Shown in pieces: positions 25,569 to 35,425 of a stretch of 64,000 nt of DNA (within the stretch, counting starts at the first letter, position 1; each line of letters opens with the position of its first letter). The position numbers and the translations under genes were made by a program. Source of the DNA: JAGVSR01 sp963750715 (GTDB lineage Bacteria > Pseudomonadota > Alphaproteobacteria > Rhizobiales > Hyphomicrobiaceae); NCBI GenBank assembly GCA_963750715.1, contig CAVVRP010000010.1:62001-126000 (forward strand), in the 5' to 3' direction. Below the pieces are notes generated by a model. It was not told where the DNA came from. It saw only the letters and a program-made list of their open reading frames with translations, and searched no databases.

Positions 25569-27099
25569 TCAGGTTGTGAACCGATCGATGAGGACACCGT
25601 GGCGCAGTGCCCGATCGCTCACCGAGAGGCGTTCCTTATGCAGCTTCCCCATCAGGGTGACAACGACGCAGGCACCAGCCAAGATGATTTCGGCGCGGCC
25701 GGGCTGCAGGCCGTGAATACTTTGGCGGTGCGCCGCGTCCCGAGCCGCGTACTCGCGGATCTGACGCTCCACTTCGGCGCGTGTCAGTGTGGCGCCTTGG
25801 ATTCGATCCGGATCATAGTCCGTCATACCTAGGCTCACTGCCACCATGTTGGTGACGGCCCCACCCATGCCCACCAAAACGTCCGGCGGTTCGACGCCGT
25901 CGAGTCGACCGAGTTCACGAGCGATGGAAGCGATGGCGGCGTCCAGGGTTTGACGGCTGACCGCGTCATTGAGACCAAATTGCTCGGTCAGGCGTACTGC
26001 ACCCAAATTCAAGCTAAATCGCTCCAGCACCTCCCGGTTCCGACCTAGCGTCACCTGAGTGCTGCCACCGCCCGTATCGAAGACGACGACCGCTCCCTCT
26101 GGCAGGCCGAGCCCTTCCTGCACGGCGAGATAGGCGAGTCGAGCTTCGTCCTCACCACCAATTACCTCGATGGCGACCCCGCACGCGGCACGGACTGCGT
26201 CCAAGAATACGCTGCTGTTGCGAGCACTGCGCAGCCCCATAGTGCCGACAGCCACGATCTCAGTAGCCCCGGCGGACTTGGCCTGTTCGGCCATGTCCGC
26301 AATTGCGTCGACGGTGCGATCCTGGGCCGCCAATTGAATCTCGCCGGTCTCGTCCAGTCCATCGCCCAGTCGCGTGACCTCAACGCGGTCCAGCACCCGG
26401 TGCCAAAGTCCCGCGGCATCCCGTTCGCCGACGTGGAGCTTGACCGAGTTGGTGCCCACGTCGAGGGCGGCGTAGCGTGTGGCCCCGTCGCGATCCCAGC
26501 CCTCGGCGCTGCACCCGGTCATCCCGACGAGTGACTTGAGTTCGCGCGGGTAACTCCGGTTCGGAACATGAGACAAGCCCAATTCCCGTATAGCGGCGGT
26601 CACCGCCGCAGGCTCCTCCGAACTCGACAGCAAGAGTGCGCACCAATTGCCCATCCGTCGCCACGTCCGCCAGCTCTGCAGAGCACGCGCCGATGCGATA
26701 GCGGGTACGGCTCTTATGCACGCCGATCGCCCGCATCTTGGGCTCAAGCGCCACCAGCTCGTTCATCAACTCATCCTGACTGTACCTATCCCGCGACAAA
26801 GTCGGTAACGGCACGTTCAGAACATCGAAGAGATGAGCCACGGTCGCCGCGGGCAGCGGAAAGCCCGCCTTCAAGACCGGGCGCCACTGTTGCAGACCGT
26901 CTGAGTCAATCTGTTCCAACCGCTTAACGTCCAACAGGCCACCGCGGATTTTTGCGTTCGCATCGCACAGGCTGGAGAGCAGATAGACCTCGTCGCTCTC
27001 CTGGAGATCGTTGGGCTGCAGATCGGCCAAGCGAGCAGCGGCACCACTCAGTTCGCTGCCGAAGGTCCGCCACTCCCAGCGGGGGACGATGTCGGTCAT
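25569..27099 (-). CDS. CYTH-like domain joined to Ppx/GppA phosphatase (frameshifted)
   Basis: Two regions in one reading path. The first (from ATG 27099, MTDIVPRWEWRTFGSELSGA, residues 1-190) looks like a CYTH-type triphosphate-binding domain with many charged strands (SRTRYRIGACSAEL). One extra base at 26621-26622 breaks the frame. Repaired, it reads VESEEPAAVTAAIRELGLSH...SYPRELKSLVGM and runs with no stop into a Ppx/GppA exopolyphosphatase: YAALDVGTNSVKLHV, VAVGTMGLRSARN, VVVFDTGGGSTQVTLG. Either it is a real fusion of about 509 residues or a coupled pair with Ppx starting at ATG 26522. The substrate would be polyphosphate or (p)ppGpp-like compounds. Confidence 0.7.
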
Positions 27100-27115
27100 G
27101 ACTATGGCACCCCGT

Positions 27116-27982
27116 CTAGGTTGGAGGTCCGGATTGCTGGCCGCTTGCGGTCACCACTTCGCCTGCAGACGGCGGATGCACTTCGGTCGCCGCACGCGCA
27201 ACTGCTGCAGGCTGCACCATTGCCCAGCGGGTCTTGGTCTGTTGCTGCAAGTCCTGCTCTGCCCCAACTTCCGCGAGGAACGCCATGAACCCGGCGATGG
27301 CTACCGCGGCCTGGGCCACCGGAGACTTGATGGAGACCTCCATCAATCGTGCCCCGTCGTTCCGCCGCCACAGCTCCGCTGTGATTTTCCAAGGGCATGC
27401 GGGGTCCTCAAATTGCCATCGGTGAGCCTCCAAGGGCCCGAAGACAGTCAAGGCATCGAAGTCGATCGTCTGGTTACCTACGGCGTTTAGAAATTTCACC
27501 TGCTCCTTGGAGAAGAGTGTTCCGATCCCCTTCTTGCCCATCTTGCCGGCCACGACCCGTTTGATTAGCCCCTTCTCCACCGGCATGGTGAGTGACGCAG
27601 ACCTGACCACGCCCGTCTCGCTCGCGTCAGCCTCCAGTTTGAAGCCTTCGAATTTGGCCCAGTCCTTCGATACCTCGCCCGGCACCACCGGGCGGAATTT
27701 CACGGTGCTGTCATGCTGGTCCCCCACGATTCGCCGAGCACGGGCAATTATACCGGCCTTCAGCAGATCAAGCTGAGGCGTATCGAAGAAGTAGACGAAG
27801 CGCTCTTCGTCATTGTCCACGGTCAGGTTGTGACGGGCGAGGGCGCCGTCGATCTGCGCATCGGGAATGGTCGCTTTGACTTCGATGGCGCCCACACCCG
27901 CCACTTGGCGGGCGACCTGGTCGCGCGTGGCGACTCCCCGTTTAGGCGCGACCGTCGGGTCAAGTTGAGCCTGTGATTTCAT
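27116..27982 (-). CDS. CYTH-domain protein
   Basis: 288 residues. VGAIEVKATIPDAQIDGALA contains the N-terminal acidic/basic strand that defines CYTH enzymes. Later basic and acidic strands include VYFFDTPQLDLLKAGIIARARR, STVKFRPV and EDPACPWKITAELW with EVSIKSP, as expected of the triphosphate tunnel. CYTH proteins bind inorganic triphosphate or act as class IV cyclases. It ends 17 bases before the CYTH/Ppx gene and is co-transcribed with it, which argues for a phosphate-polymer role. The assignment is by pattern; I did not match every ligand. Confidence 0.6.
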   Translation of the reverse strand: MKSQAQLDPTVAPKRGVATRDQVARQVAGVGAIEVKATIPDAQIDGALARHNLTVDNDEERFVYFFDTPQLDLLKAGIIARARRIVGDQHDSTVKFRPVVPGEVSKDWAKFEGFKLEADASETGVVRSASLTMPVEKGLIKRVVAGKMGKKGIGTLFSKEQVKFLNAVGNQTIDFDALTVFGPLEAHRWQFEDPACPWKITAELWRRNDGARLMEVSIKSPVAQAAVAIAGFMAFLAEVGAEQDLQQQTKTRWAMVQPAAVARAATEVHPPSAGEVVTASGQQSGPPT

Positions 27983-28518
27983 GGTTGAGGCTGCTCCCTA
28001 AACGGCCTTGTGAGTTGTGTGCTCGGTCACAATGAGCATTTGCTTCGATCGAGTCCATGCGCGATAGCGAGGCTTTTTTCGATAGATGCGAGTAGAAGGC
28101 TTCTATGGCTGGCCCAATCTTGCCGTACGCTGGCACACAGCGTTCTGTCCGCTCACGGCGTCAAATCTACCGACACAGAAAAAACGACTGTCACTCAATT
28201 TACTTGTGCTCGCAGGGCGCAGCGGCGGCAACTAAGGGTGCTGCGGTTTTCATCCGGTTGATCTCCCTAGCGCCGTCCAAGCGCTATATTTCCAAATATG
28301 ACACGCCGATCCGTGCGGCGGCTATGCAGAAAACGAAATCATCCGTGGGTTGGTTGCTCGCAAAAGAAGGACTGCCGCAGTCCCCGTTAACTGAATTGGT
28401 AAATCCAGATGCGGCTCAATTGTCATGGCTGTGCCAAATTAGGACGATACACTTAACAAGAAGCGCGGTAGACATTGGGCAGGCTGGCCAGAATGGGAAT
28501 TACGTCGGGAGTCGCGCT
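27983..28518. other. Divergent intergenic region
   Basis: About 535 bases between the CYTH gene and the DUF937 gene. The plus-strand frame is open through much of it, but its composition is not protein-like. It holds the promoters of both units; no known site was recognised. Confidence 0.35.
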
Positions 28519-29598
28519 ATGAGTGTCAATCTAGTTTCTCTCGCACTGCAATATTTGTCACCGGATTTGATCGCCAAGATCGCTTCGGCTCTCGGTCTCG
28601 ATAAGGGCCTCGTTGGCAAGGCGGTCACCGCCGCAATCCCCGGACTTCTTGCGAGCTTGGCTAATGCGGCTTCATCCCAAGACGGAGCCCGAAAGCTCGC
28701 GAGCGCTGTTGGTCAGCAAAGCCCCAACATTCTCGACACTCTCGCCTCCACGATTGGCGGTGCGGGTCAGCAGACGCTCGTCAACAACGGTCTCAGCACC
28801 CTCAATTCGCTCGTGGGCGGCTCGGCAGTGCCCGCGCTCGCGGGCGCCGTCGGCAAGTTCGCGGGGATTGGTCAGGGACCAAGTTCCTCGATGATCGGCA
28901 TGCTGGCGCCAGCCGTCATGGGACTGCTCGGCAAACAGCAGACTGCTCAGGGCCTTGATGCCTCGGGCTTGGCACAACTCCTAGCCTCGCAGAAAGGCAA
29001 CATTACCGCAGCCATGCCGGCTGGCTTCTCCAATCTACTTGAGGCTGCCGGGCTCCCGGCGTTCACGGACGGGTCCCAAGCTGCTCGGACGGTGCAGTCT
29101 AAGATCTCAGAAGCGATGCGAGCCCCCGCGTCGTCCGGGTTCCCCGGATGGGCAAGTTGGCTGCTCCCATTGCTTGCGGTTGCCGCGATTGGGTGGTGGC
29201 TTCTCGGCCACCGCGGCACTCAGGTTGCCGAGCAAGCGAAGTCGACTGCAGATCAAGCGGTTCAGAGCCTCACCGTCGGCGGAGAAGATATCGGATCGAC
29301 GCTGAAGGCGACGTTTGGCAACCTCAAGACCACACTCCAAGATATCAAAGATACGACCTCTGCCGAGGCGGCCATTTCCAAGCTACAGGGGGCCACGTCC
29401 GAGCTTGATAGGATTGGTGGGCTTTCGGGTCAGTTGCCGGCGGCAGGCAAAACTGCGTTGGCTGCCCTCGTGGCTGCGGCTCGGCCGTCAATCGACGAGT
29501 TGTTCGATAAGGTCCTCGCCCTGCCAGGTGTCTCGACCATCGCTAAACCTGCCATCGACGCCCTCAGGGCGAAGCTCGATACTTTAAGTAAGGCCTGA
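28519..29598 (+). CDS. DUF937-containing protein with membrane anchor
   Basis: 359 residues from ATG 28519. The N-terminal half is DUF937 (YLSPDLIAKIASALGLDKGL, AIPGLLASLANAASSQDGAR, SMIGMLAPAVMGLLGKQQ). A single membrane helix (WASWLLPLLAVAAIGWWLLG, about residue 215) separates it from a helical, Ala/Lys-rich C-terminal domain with coiled-coil character. Proteins of this type are common in rhizobia and some are linked to the cell surface or stress. No function is assigned. Confidence 0.75.
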   Translation: MSVNLVSLALQYLSPDLIAKIASALGLDKGLVGKAVTAAIPGLLASLANAASSQDGARKLASAVGQQSPNILDTLASTIGGAGQQTLVNNGLSTLNSLVGGSAVPALAGAVGKFAGIGQGPSSSMIGMLAPAVMGLLGKQQTAQGLDASGLAQLLASQKGNITAAMPAGFSNLLEAAGLPAFTDGSQAARTVQSKISEAMRAPASSGFPGWASWLLPLLAVAAIGWWLLGHRGTQVAEQAKSTADQAVQSLTVGGEDIGSTLKATFGNLKTTLQDIKDTTSAEAAISKLQGATSELDRIGGLSGQLPAAGKTALAALVAAARPSIDELFDKVLALPGVSTIAKPAIDALRAKLDTLSKA

Positions 29599-29599
29599 A

Positions 29600-29910
29600 T
29601 CTTCTGTTTCAGGAGCGCTCCTCCCCGCGCCCAGTCTGGATCGGTCGTGCTCTCGTGTGTGTCATTGGCGCGCTTCTCGCCGTCGAAATCGCGCTCTCCG
29701 TTGCGGCCCGGAGACGGCGGCTCGTCTGAGCCATCCTTGGCGCGGAAGCTCTTGAGGCTGGCCCACGCCTCAACCAGCGTGCCATCGACCCAGACGTGGT
29801 CGTCCGACAAGAAGCGCTTGACCTGGGGGTGACGTTGAACAGCTTCGACGTCCAGCAGCCGGTCGCGGTTCTTGGAGAACGCCGAGAGGTCGCGCTTGAA
29901 GGAAGACGTC
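29600..29910 (-). pseudogene. Transposase remnant (DDE type)
   Basis: On the minus strand FSKNRDRLLD is followed by VKRFLSDDHVWVDGTLVEAW, ASLKSFRAKDGSDEPP and GERDFDGEKRANDTHESTTD. This is the N-terminal half of an IS5/IS1182-type transposase around the first catalytic Asp (DGTLVEAWAS). The catalytic C-terminus is missing: the frame runs into unrelated sequence near 29594. Bases 29911-30241 continue the same decayed zone with no complete gene. This is a different piece from the remnant at 18480. Confidence 0.65.
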
Positions 29911-30241
29911 GATACGGTTTTGGTCGAGGTTAAGTTTGCTGGTGCCGAGATCGTGAAGCCGGCTCAAGATGCGTTCTGGGCGGGTAATCAGGCTATTTTC
30001 GCGACCTGGATGGTCACCTGTGGGAGGTGGCTTGGAATCCCAGGCTTTCTGCTCGATGAGAGCGGGGCAGCCCGACTGCCGGACTGACGGATTCGAAAGT
30101 CGCCTCTTGGCCAATTGGAGCCGTTTCAACCCCGGCCCGTTCTGGTCCGCTAATTGGGGTAAACCAGACCTGTGAAAGTCGTGGATTGCGGTTGTAACCA
30201 TTGATCACGGTGGGCCAACATGCGCGTTGGCCGTATGTCGA

Positions 30242-31741
30242 TCAACGATCCAGCGAAATCCAAGTGGTCTTCAACTCTGTATACTTCTCGAACGCATGAA
30301 GAGATTTGTCGCGGCCAATGCCCGATTGCTTGTAGCCGCCAAACGGCGTGGTCATGTCGTCACAATCGTAGCAGTTGACGTAGACGAGGCCTGCGCGAAT
30401 GCGCTTTGCGAGCTTGTGAGCGGTGCTCAAGTCATTCGTCCACACTGAAGACGCCAAGCCATAGGGCGTGTCGTTGGCCACCCGTACTGCGTCGTCGATA
30501 TCCGCGACCGGAATGATGGAGAGCATGGGACCGAAAATCTCCTCACGCGCGATCTTCATATTGTTGTTGACGTTATCGAACACCGTGGGTTCAACATAGC
30601 AGCCGCCGGATTCAAGCCGGGCACGGCCGCCACCTGTGGCGATTGTAGCTCCAGCGCTGCGTGCGGCATCGACAAAGCCCAATACGCGCTGCGCATGCCG
30701 CTCATCGACCATCGCACCCATTCGTGTCGTAGGATCCAGGGGATCGCCCGGGATGTAAGTTCCCGCAATCTTCACGATGGTATCGACGGCGCGCTTGTGC
30801 ACCGAGTTTTCGACAATTAATCGCGATGGTGCCGTGCACATCTCGCCCTGATTAAAGAAGATCGAGTTCGCCGCTTGGGCCGCCGCATATTCAACATCGG
30901 CGTAGCTGCTGAGCAAGATGAACGGACTCTTGCCACCGAGTTCGAGGCCTATTTTCTTCAAGTTTGACTTCGCCGCATATTCCATGAAGTACCGGCCGAC
31001 CTCGGTTGAACCAGTGAAGAACAGCCCGTCGACGTCCATGTGCAGACCAAGCGCGCGGCCCGCCGTCGGCCCGATGCCGGGGACGACGTTGAACACGCCT
31101 TCCGGGAGGCCGGCTTCAATAGCGAGCTCGGCGAGACGCAGTGCTGAGAGCGATGATTGTTCGGCAGGCTTCAACACCACGGAGTTGCCGATGGCGAGCG
31201 CGGGAGCAAGCTTCCAGGCTGCCATGACCATAGGAAAGTTCCAGGGGACCACCGCAGCCACGACGCCAAGCGGCTCTCGTGTCACCAGGGCTAAGGATGC
31301 CTCGGCGGTCGGGGCAATTTCGTCGTAGACTTTATCGATCGCCTCTGCATACCAATCGAAGCAGTTTGCAGTGGAACGGACATCGACCGACAAGCTGTCG
31401 GCGATTGGTTTGCCCATATCGAGTGTCTCGATCAGCGCCAGCTCCTCACCGTGCTCGCGAATGAGCGTAGCGAGCCTCTGCAGAACTCGCTTACGCTCGA
31501 CCGGAGTCCGGCCGCTCCAGCGACGATCTTCAAAAGATCGGCGAGCAGCGGCGACGGCGCGATCGACATCTTCAACTCCGCAGGCTGCCACCTTTGTGAG
31601 CAAGCGGCCGTCGATGGGGCTGATACAATCGAATGTCTCGCCGCTCACCGCATCAACAAAGCGGCCGTCAATGAAGGCCTGGGATCGAAAGTGCAGCGCC
31701 TTGGCCTTCTCTCTCCAATCGTGGCTTGTCAATTCGCTCAT
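30242..31741 (-). CDS. puuC: Gamma-glutamyl-gamma-aminobutyraldehyde dehydrogenase
   Basis: 499-residue NAD(P)-dependent aldehyde dehydrogenase. It has the oxyanion Asn in VVPWNFPMVM, the cofactor motif FTGSTEVGRYF, the general base Glu in GLELGGKSP and the nucleophile Cys in FFNQGEMCTAPSR. Length and the DDMTTPFGGYKQSGIGRDKS tail match PuuC. In the Puu route it oxidises gamma-glutamyl-aminobutyraldehyde to gamma-glutamyl-GABA. It is transcribed away from its regulator's downstream end, just behind a GntR-type operator, and lies next to puuA- and puuB-like genes, which supports the assignment over a generic aldehyde dehydrogenase. Confidence 0.88.
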   Translation of the reverse strand: MSELTSHDWREKAKALHFRSQAFIDGRFVDAVSGETFDCISPIDGRLLTKVAACGVEDVDRAVAAARRSFEDRRWSGRTPVERKRVLQRLATLIREHGEELALIETLDMGKPIADSLSVDVRSTANCFDWYAEAIDKVYDEIAPTAEASLALVTREPLGVVAAVVPWNFPMVMAAWKLAPALAIGNSVVLKPAEQSSLSALRLAELAIEAGLPEGVFNVVPGIGPTAGRALGLHMDVDGLFFTGSTEVGRYFMEYAAKSNLKKIGLELGGKSPFILLSSYADVEYAAAQAANSIFFNQGEMCTAPSRLIVENSVHKRAVDTIVKIAGTYIPGDPLDPTTRMGAMVDERHAQRVLGFVDAARSAGATIATGGGRARLESGGCYVEPTVFDNVNNNMKIAREEIFGPMLSIIPVADIDDAVRVANDTPYGLASSVWTNDLSTAHKLAKRIRAGLVYVNCYDCDDMTTPFGGYKQSGIGRDKSLHAFEKYTELKTTWISLDR

Positions 31742-31752
31742 GAAGGGACTCC

Positions 31753-31790
31753 ATTTTGTGATACTATTTACGCACTAGATATCACAAAAT
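31753..31790. promoter_or_regulatory. FCD/GntR operator before puuC
   Basis: ATTTTGTGATA and TATCACAAAAT are perfect 11-base inverted arms 16 bases apart, just upstream of the puuC start (31741). The TGTGATATC core recurs before the puuA-like gene and before the ATP-grasp gene. Confidence 0.65.
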
Positions 31791-31798
31791 GTCAAGAC

Positions 31799-32506
31799 TT
31801 AGGCCGCTTCGGTGTCACCCAGAATCTTCCTGAGGGCTTCCCGCCCGAGGCGGCCCACACCGTCACGAACATCCGCCTCAATCGCCATCCCGACAGCGAT
31901 AGGATCCCGTTTGCGTAGTGCACTCAGAATTTCCTTGTGACGATCGACCCGGTAGAAATCGTCCACATAGGCCATGGCCATCCGCTGGAATGGACCGAGC
32001 TGGAGCCACAGACTTTCTACCATCGGCATGACTATTTGGTTTGGATTGGCTGTGTAGATGCCCGAATGGAACCGCTGATTGAGCAGCACCAATCCATCAA
32101 ATTCGCGCTCCTTCAAAGCTTCGTCCATGCGCGCATCAATGCGCTCCAAATCATTGATAAGTATATCTGTTAAATAGGGAATTGCCCGCTCCGCGGCATG
32201 GCATTCCAGTGTGCAGCGCAGCGCTATCAACTCCTCGAAGCGTCGGCTGTTCATTTCCGGCACCATAATGCGCCGGTTCTCGAGCACGGTCAGCGCGTTC
32301 TCGCTGCTCAGCCGGCGCAACGCCTCTCGCACCGGTGTCGAACTAAGGCCAAGCGCCGTCGCCAGGCCGCGAATGGTAATGGCGCACCCAGGTGCGATGG
32401 CACCGATCATGAGAGAGTGGCGCAGCCGGTTGTAGGCATATTCCTGCGAAGTTGCGTGAGAAAGCCACAGCGGCTCCGGCAACTTCAATTGATTTCTCTT
32501 AGGCAT
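31799..32506 (-). CDS. GntR-family (FadR/FCD) transcriptional regulator
   Basis: 235 residues. The N-terminal winged helix (YNRLRHSLMIGAIAPGCAIT, then RGLATALGLSSTPVREALRR) is followed by an all-helical FCD sensor (residues about 95-225) with the ECHAAERAIP and FHSGIYTANPNQIVMPMVES blocks that usually carry the metal-binding residues. It lies between puuC (same strand, downstream) and the divergent puuA-like gene, with matching palindromes on both sides. It most likely controls the whole pathway in response to a pathway intermediate. Confidence 0.85.
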   Translation of the reverse strand: MPKRNQLKLPEPLWLSHATSQEYAYNRLRHSLMIGAIAPGCAITIRGLATALGLSSTPVREALRRLSSENALTVLENRRIMVPEMNSRRFEELIALRCTLECHAAERAIPYLTDILINDLERIDARMDEALKEREFDGLVLLNQRFHSGIYTANPNQIVMPMVESLWLQLGPFQRMAMAYVDDFYRVDRHKEILSALRKRDPIAVGMAIEADVRDGVGRLGREALRKILGDTEAA

Positions 32507-32572
32507 TTCCGCGCTTCCTGTCGTTTTCCGACTGTCGGAGCAGAAAATAGCATCTTGACGCCATCAAAAAAA

Positions 32573-32600
32573 GTGATATCAATCCAAAAATGTGATCACA
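32573..32600. promoter_or_regulatory. FCD/GntR operator before the puuA-like gene
   Basis: GTGATATC at 32573-32580 and the perfect palindrome TGTGATCACA at 32591-32600 lie in an A-rich stretch between the regulator gene and the ligase start. Both share the TGTGAT half-site of the puuC operator. Confidence 0.6.
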
Positions 32601-32636
32601 ATATAAAAAAACTGATCTCAAAGCGAGGAAGGGTCT

Positions 32637-33987
32637 ATGGGCGTCACGGAAATGTTGAAATGGCTGGAGCAGCATCCAGAGGTCACCAGCCTGCGCGCCG
32701 CAGTCTGCGATCTCAATGGTGCATTGCGCGGCAAGCGGATTCCAGCGGCGCAAGCACAGAAGGCGCTGACCGGCGGTTTGCGCATGCCGCTCTCGGTTGC
32801 CGGCATCGATGTCTGGGGCGAGGATATCGTCGGCGGCAAGCTGGTGTTCGAAACGGGTGACGCCGACGGCAATTGTGAGTGGACGGGGCGCGGTCCGCTG
32901 CCGATCAGCTGGACTGCGCAGCCCACAGCGCTAATACCGCTTTGGCTTGCAAAAGATGACGGTGCACCGTTTCTGGGTGATCCACGCCGCGCGTTGGCAG
33001 CGGTCGCTGCGCGGTACGCTGCCCTGGGCTTAACCCCCGTCACGGCCACCGAGCTCGAGTTTTATCTCGTCGATCCATCGGGCAGCCGTCCAACTGCACC
33101 TATTTCGCCGACCTCCGGAAGACTGCTCAACTTCTGATTCGGTTCTCGCATTAAGCGAGCTCAACCACTTCGAGCGCTTCCTCGACGATGTTTATGCCGC
33201 CTGCGCCGCGCAGGACGTACCGGCCGATGCGGCGATTGCCGAAAACGGACCGGGGCAATTCGAAATCAATCTGCTGCACGTTGCCGACCCACTTAAGGCT
33301 GCAGACGATGCGGTATTGTTCAAGGAGATCGTACGCGGCATCGCACGTCGCCACGGCTTTGCAGCCACCTTCATGTCGAAGACCTATGGCGATCGAGCCG
33401 GCAGCGGCTTTCATGTTCACTTCAGTCTGATAGACCGCAATGGCGTGAATGTCTTCGACGACGGCACGGAAGCTGGTTCAGATGCCATGCGGTACGCCAT
33501 TGCGGGGCTGCTCGCTGCGATGTCTGAATCGACGCTACTGTTTGCTCCGCACATGAATTCGTACCGTCGGCTCCGTCCTGGCTGCCACGCGCCATCGGCA
33601 GTGGCTTGGGGCTATGAGAACCGCACAGCTGCAATCCGCATCCCGGGCGGCTCGCCCAGGGCGCGCCGCATCGAGCACCGCGTCGCTGGCGCGGATGCCA
33701 ATCCTTACCTAGTGCTCGCCGGGATACTCGGGGCGGCACTGGTGGGAATTGAAGGGCGCATGATCCCTCCAGAGCCTATCACCGGCGATGCCTACGCCCA
33801 GCACCTTCCCAGCATTCCGCCAGATTGGGCCTCCGCAGTGGCCGCCTTCGAGAAAGGGCCAATGATCCCCCATTTTCTGTCGACGACGCTGCAGCGCATG
33901 CTCGTCGATTGCAAGCGTCAGGAGTTGGAGGTCTTCGCTCAACGTGTCACTGACTTCGAGTACCACACATATTTGGAAACAGTCTGA
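32637..33987 (+). CDS. puuA: Glutamine-synthetase-like gamma-glutamylpolyamine ligase (frameshifted)
   Basis: ATG 32637 behind CGAGGAAGGG. The N-terminal beta-grasp part (SLRAAVCDLNGALRGKRIPA) and the ELEFYLVDPSG metal-site block are followed by a break at TT 33132-33133. Dropping one T restores SDSVLALSELNHFERFLDDV, then ENGPGQFEINLLH, GSGFHVHFSL and the RPGCHAPSAVAWGYENRTAA adenylate/glutamate-binding region. The repaired length of about 449 residues is normal for PuuA-type enzymes, which join glutamate to putrescine or another amine using ATP. The stop overlaps the next gene's ATG by one base. Confidence 0.85.
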
Positions 33988-35291
33988 TGGTCACCAACCA
34001 ACAAAGCTATGCCGAAGACGGCAATCACGCCCGCAGCTACTATGCGGCCTCCGCTAACCCATCGTCCAAGCGGCCCGAACTGATCGGATCGCAGAGCATC
34101 GATATCTGTATCCTTGGTGCCGGTTTTACCGGCCTTTCTACCGCGTTGCACCTGGCGGAGAAGGGCTACAAGGTGGCGATCGTCGAAGGCGCTCGCGTCG
34201 GCTGGGGTGCATCAGGGCGCAACGGCGGCCAGATCGTCAACGGCTTGAACGCAAGCCTCGGGACGATTGAGCGGCGTTTTGGCCCGCAGACCGCCAATGC
34301 GGTCGGAAAGATGCTGCAAGAGGGAGGGCAGATCATCCGCGACCTCATTCAGCGTCATAACATTCAGTGCGACCTGAAAAAGGGAAACCTCTTCGCTGCC
34401 TACACGTCCAAGCAGATGCGCGAGCTCGAGGCCAAAAAGGAGCTGTGGTGCAAGCACGGTATGGACGACCACGAGATGGTGGACAAGGCTGGTATGCACA
34501 AGCACGTGCAGTCGGACGTCTACTTGGGTGGCATGATTGACCACACCGGCGGCCACATGCATCCGCTCAATCTGGCGCTCGGAGAAGCCGCCGCCTTCGA
34601 ATCTCTGGGCGGCGTTATTTACGAGCATTCTCCGGTCGTCTCCGTAACACAGGGCGCGAACCCGAGTGTGAAAACCGCCAAAGGTGAAATGCGCTGCACA
34701 ACACTTGTGCTGTGCGGCAACGCCTATCTAGGTCACGTCGTTCCAGAACTGACTTGGCGCATCATGCCATTCTCGACACAGGTTATGGCGACCGAACCGT
34801 TAGGCGATCGCGCCAAGCAGCTTTTGCCGTCAGATCTTTGTGTCGAGGACCTCCGCTACATCCTCGACTACTACCGCCTATCGGCGGACAAGCGGCTGCT
34901 GTTCGGCGGCGGTACCGTTTACGGTGGTACCGATCCCGCAAACATCGAAGCCAAACTGCGGGGCAATATGGATAAAGTGTTCCCGCAACTGAAGGGCGTC
35001 AAGATCGACTACGCCTGGAGCGGCAACTGCGCGCTTTCCTTCACGCGCGTGCCGCAGATGGGCAAGCTCAGCCACAACACGTACATCGCCCATGGCTATA
35101 GCGGGCACGGCGTGTGCGGCACGCATCTGTTCGGCCGGATCCTCTCGGAAGCGATCAACGGCGATCTAACTCGCTTCGACGTCTTCGCAAAACTTCCCTG
35201 GTATCCGTTCCCCGGCGGACGATCGTTGCGGGTGCCTTACTCTGTTGCCGGTTCCTGGTGGTACGGGCTGCGCGACAAGCTCGGAATCTAG
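33987..35291 (+). CDS. puuB: FAD-dependent gamma-glutamylputrescine oxidase
   Basis: 434 residues of the DAO/GlpO FAD-oxidoreductase family. The dinucleotide motif is ICILGAGFTGLSTALHL and the second FAD segment is RVGWGASGRNGGQIVNGLNA. The C-terminal HGYSGHGVCGTHLFGRILSE block closes the FAD site. This is the normal PuuB layout, with an N-terminal SYYAASA lead. It oxidises the gamma-glutamyl-amine to the aldehyde used by PuuC. The ATG overlaps the ligase stop, so the two are coupled. Confidence 0.88.
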   Translation: MVTNQQSYAEDGNHARSYYAASANPSSKRPELIGSQSIDICILGAGFTGLSTALHLAEKGYKVAIVEGARVGWGASGRNGGQIVNGLNASLGTIERRFGPQTANAVGKMLQEGGQIIRDLIQRHNIQCDLKKGNLFAAYTSKQMRELEAKKELWCKHGMDDHEMVDKAGMHKHVQSDVYLGGMIDHTGGHMHPLNLALGEAAAFESLGGVIYEHSPVVSVTQGANPSVKTAKGEMRCTTLVLCGNAYLGHVVPELTWRIMPFSTQVMATEPLGDRAKQLLPSDLCVEDLRYILDYYRLSADKRLLFGGGTVYGGTDPANIEAKLRGNMDKVFPQLKGVKIDYAWSGNCALSFTRVPQMGKLSHNTYIAHGYSGHGVCGTHLFGRILSEAINGDLTRFDVFAKLPWYPFPGGRSLRVPYSVAGSWWYGLRDKLGI

Positions 35292-35425
35292 TCGCTTAGG
35301 GAAAGGTGGCCAAGCTGGCAGATTGCGGCGTTGACAAAAAAGAAAGGCGTTTCTCGGCGCGCAGGAATGCATCTTGGAATGATCGTCGCTTCGGTTGCGC
35401 GCTTCATATGGGAAGAAGATGCCAG

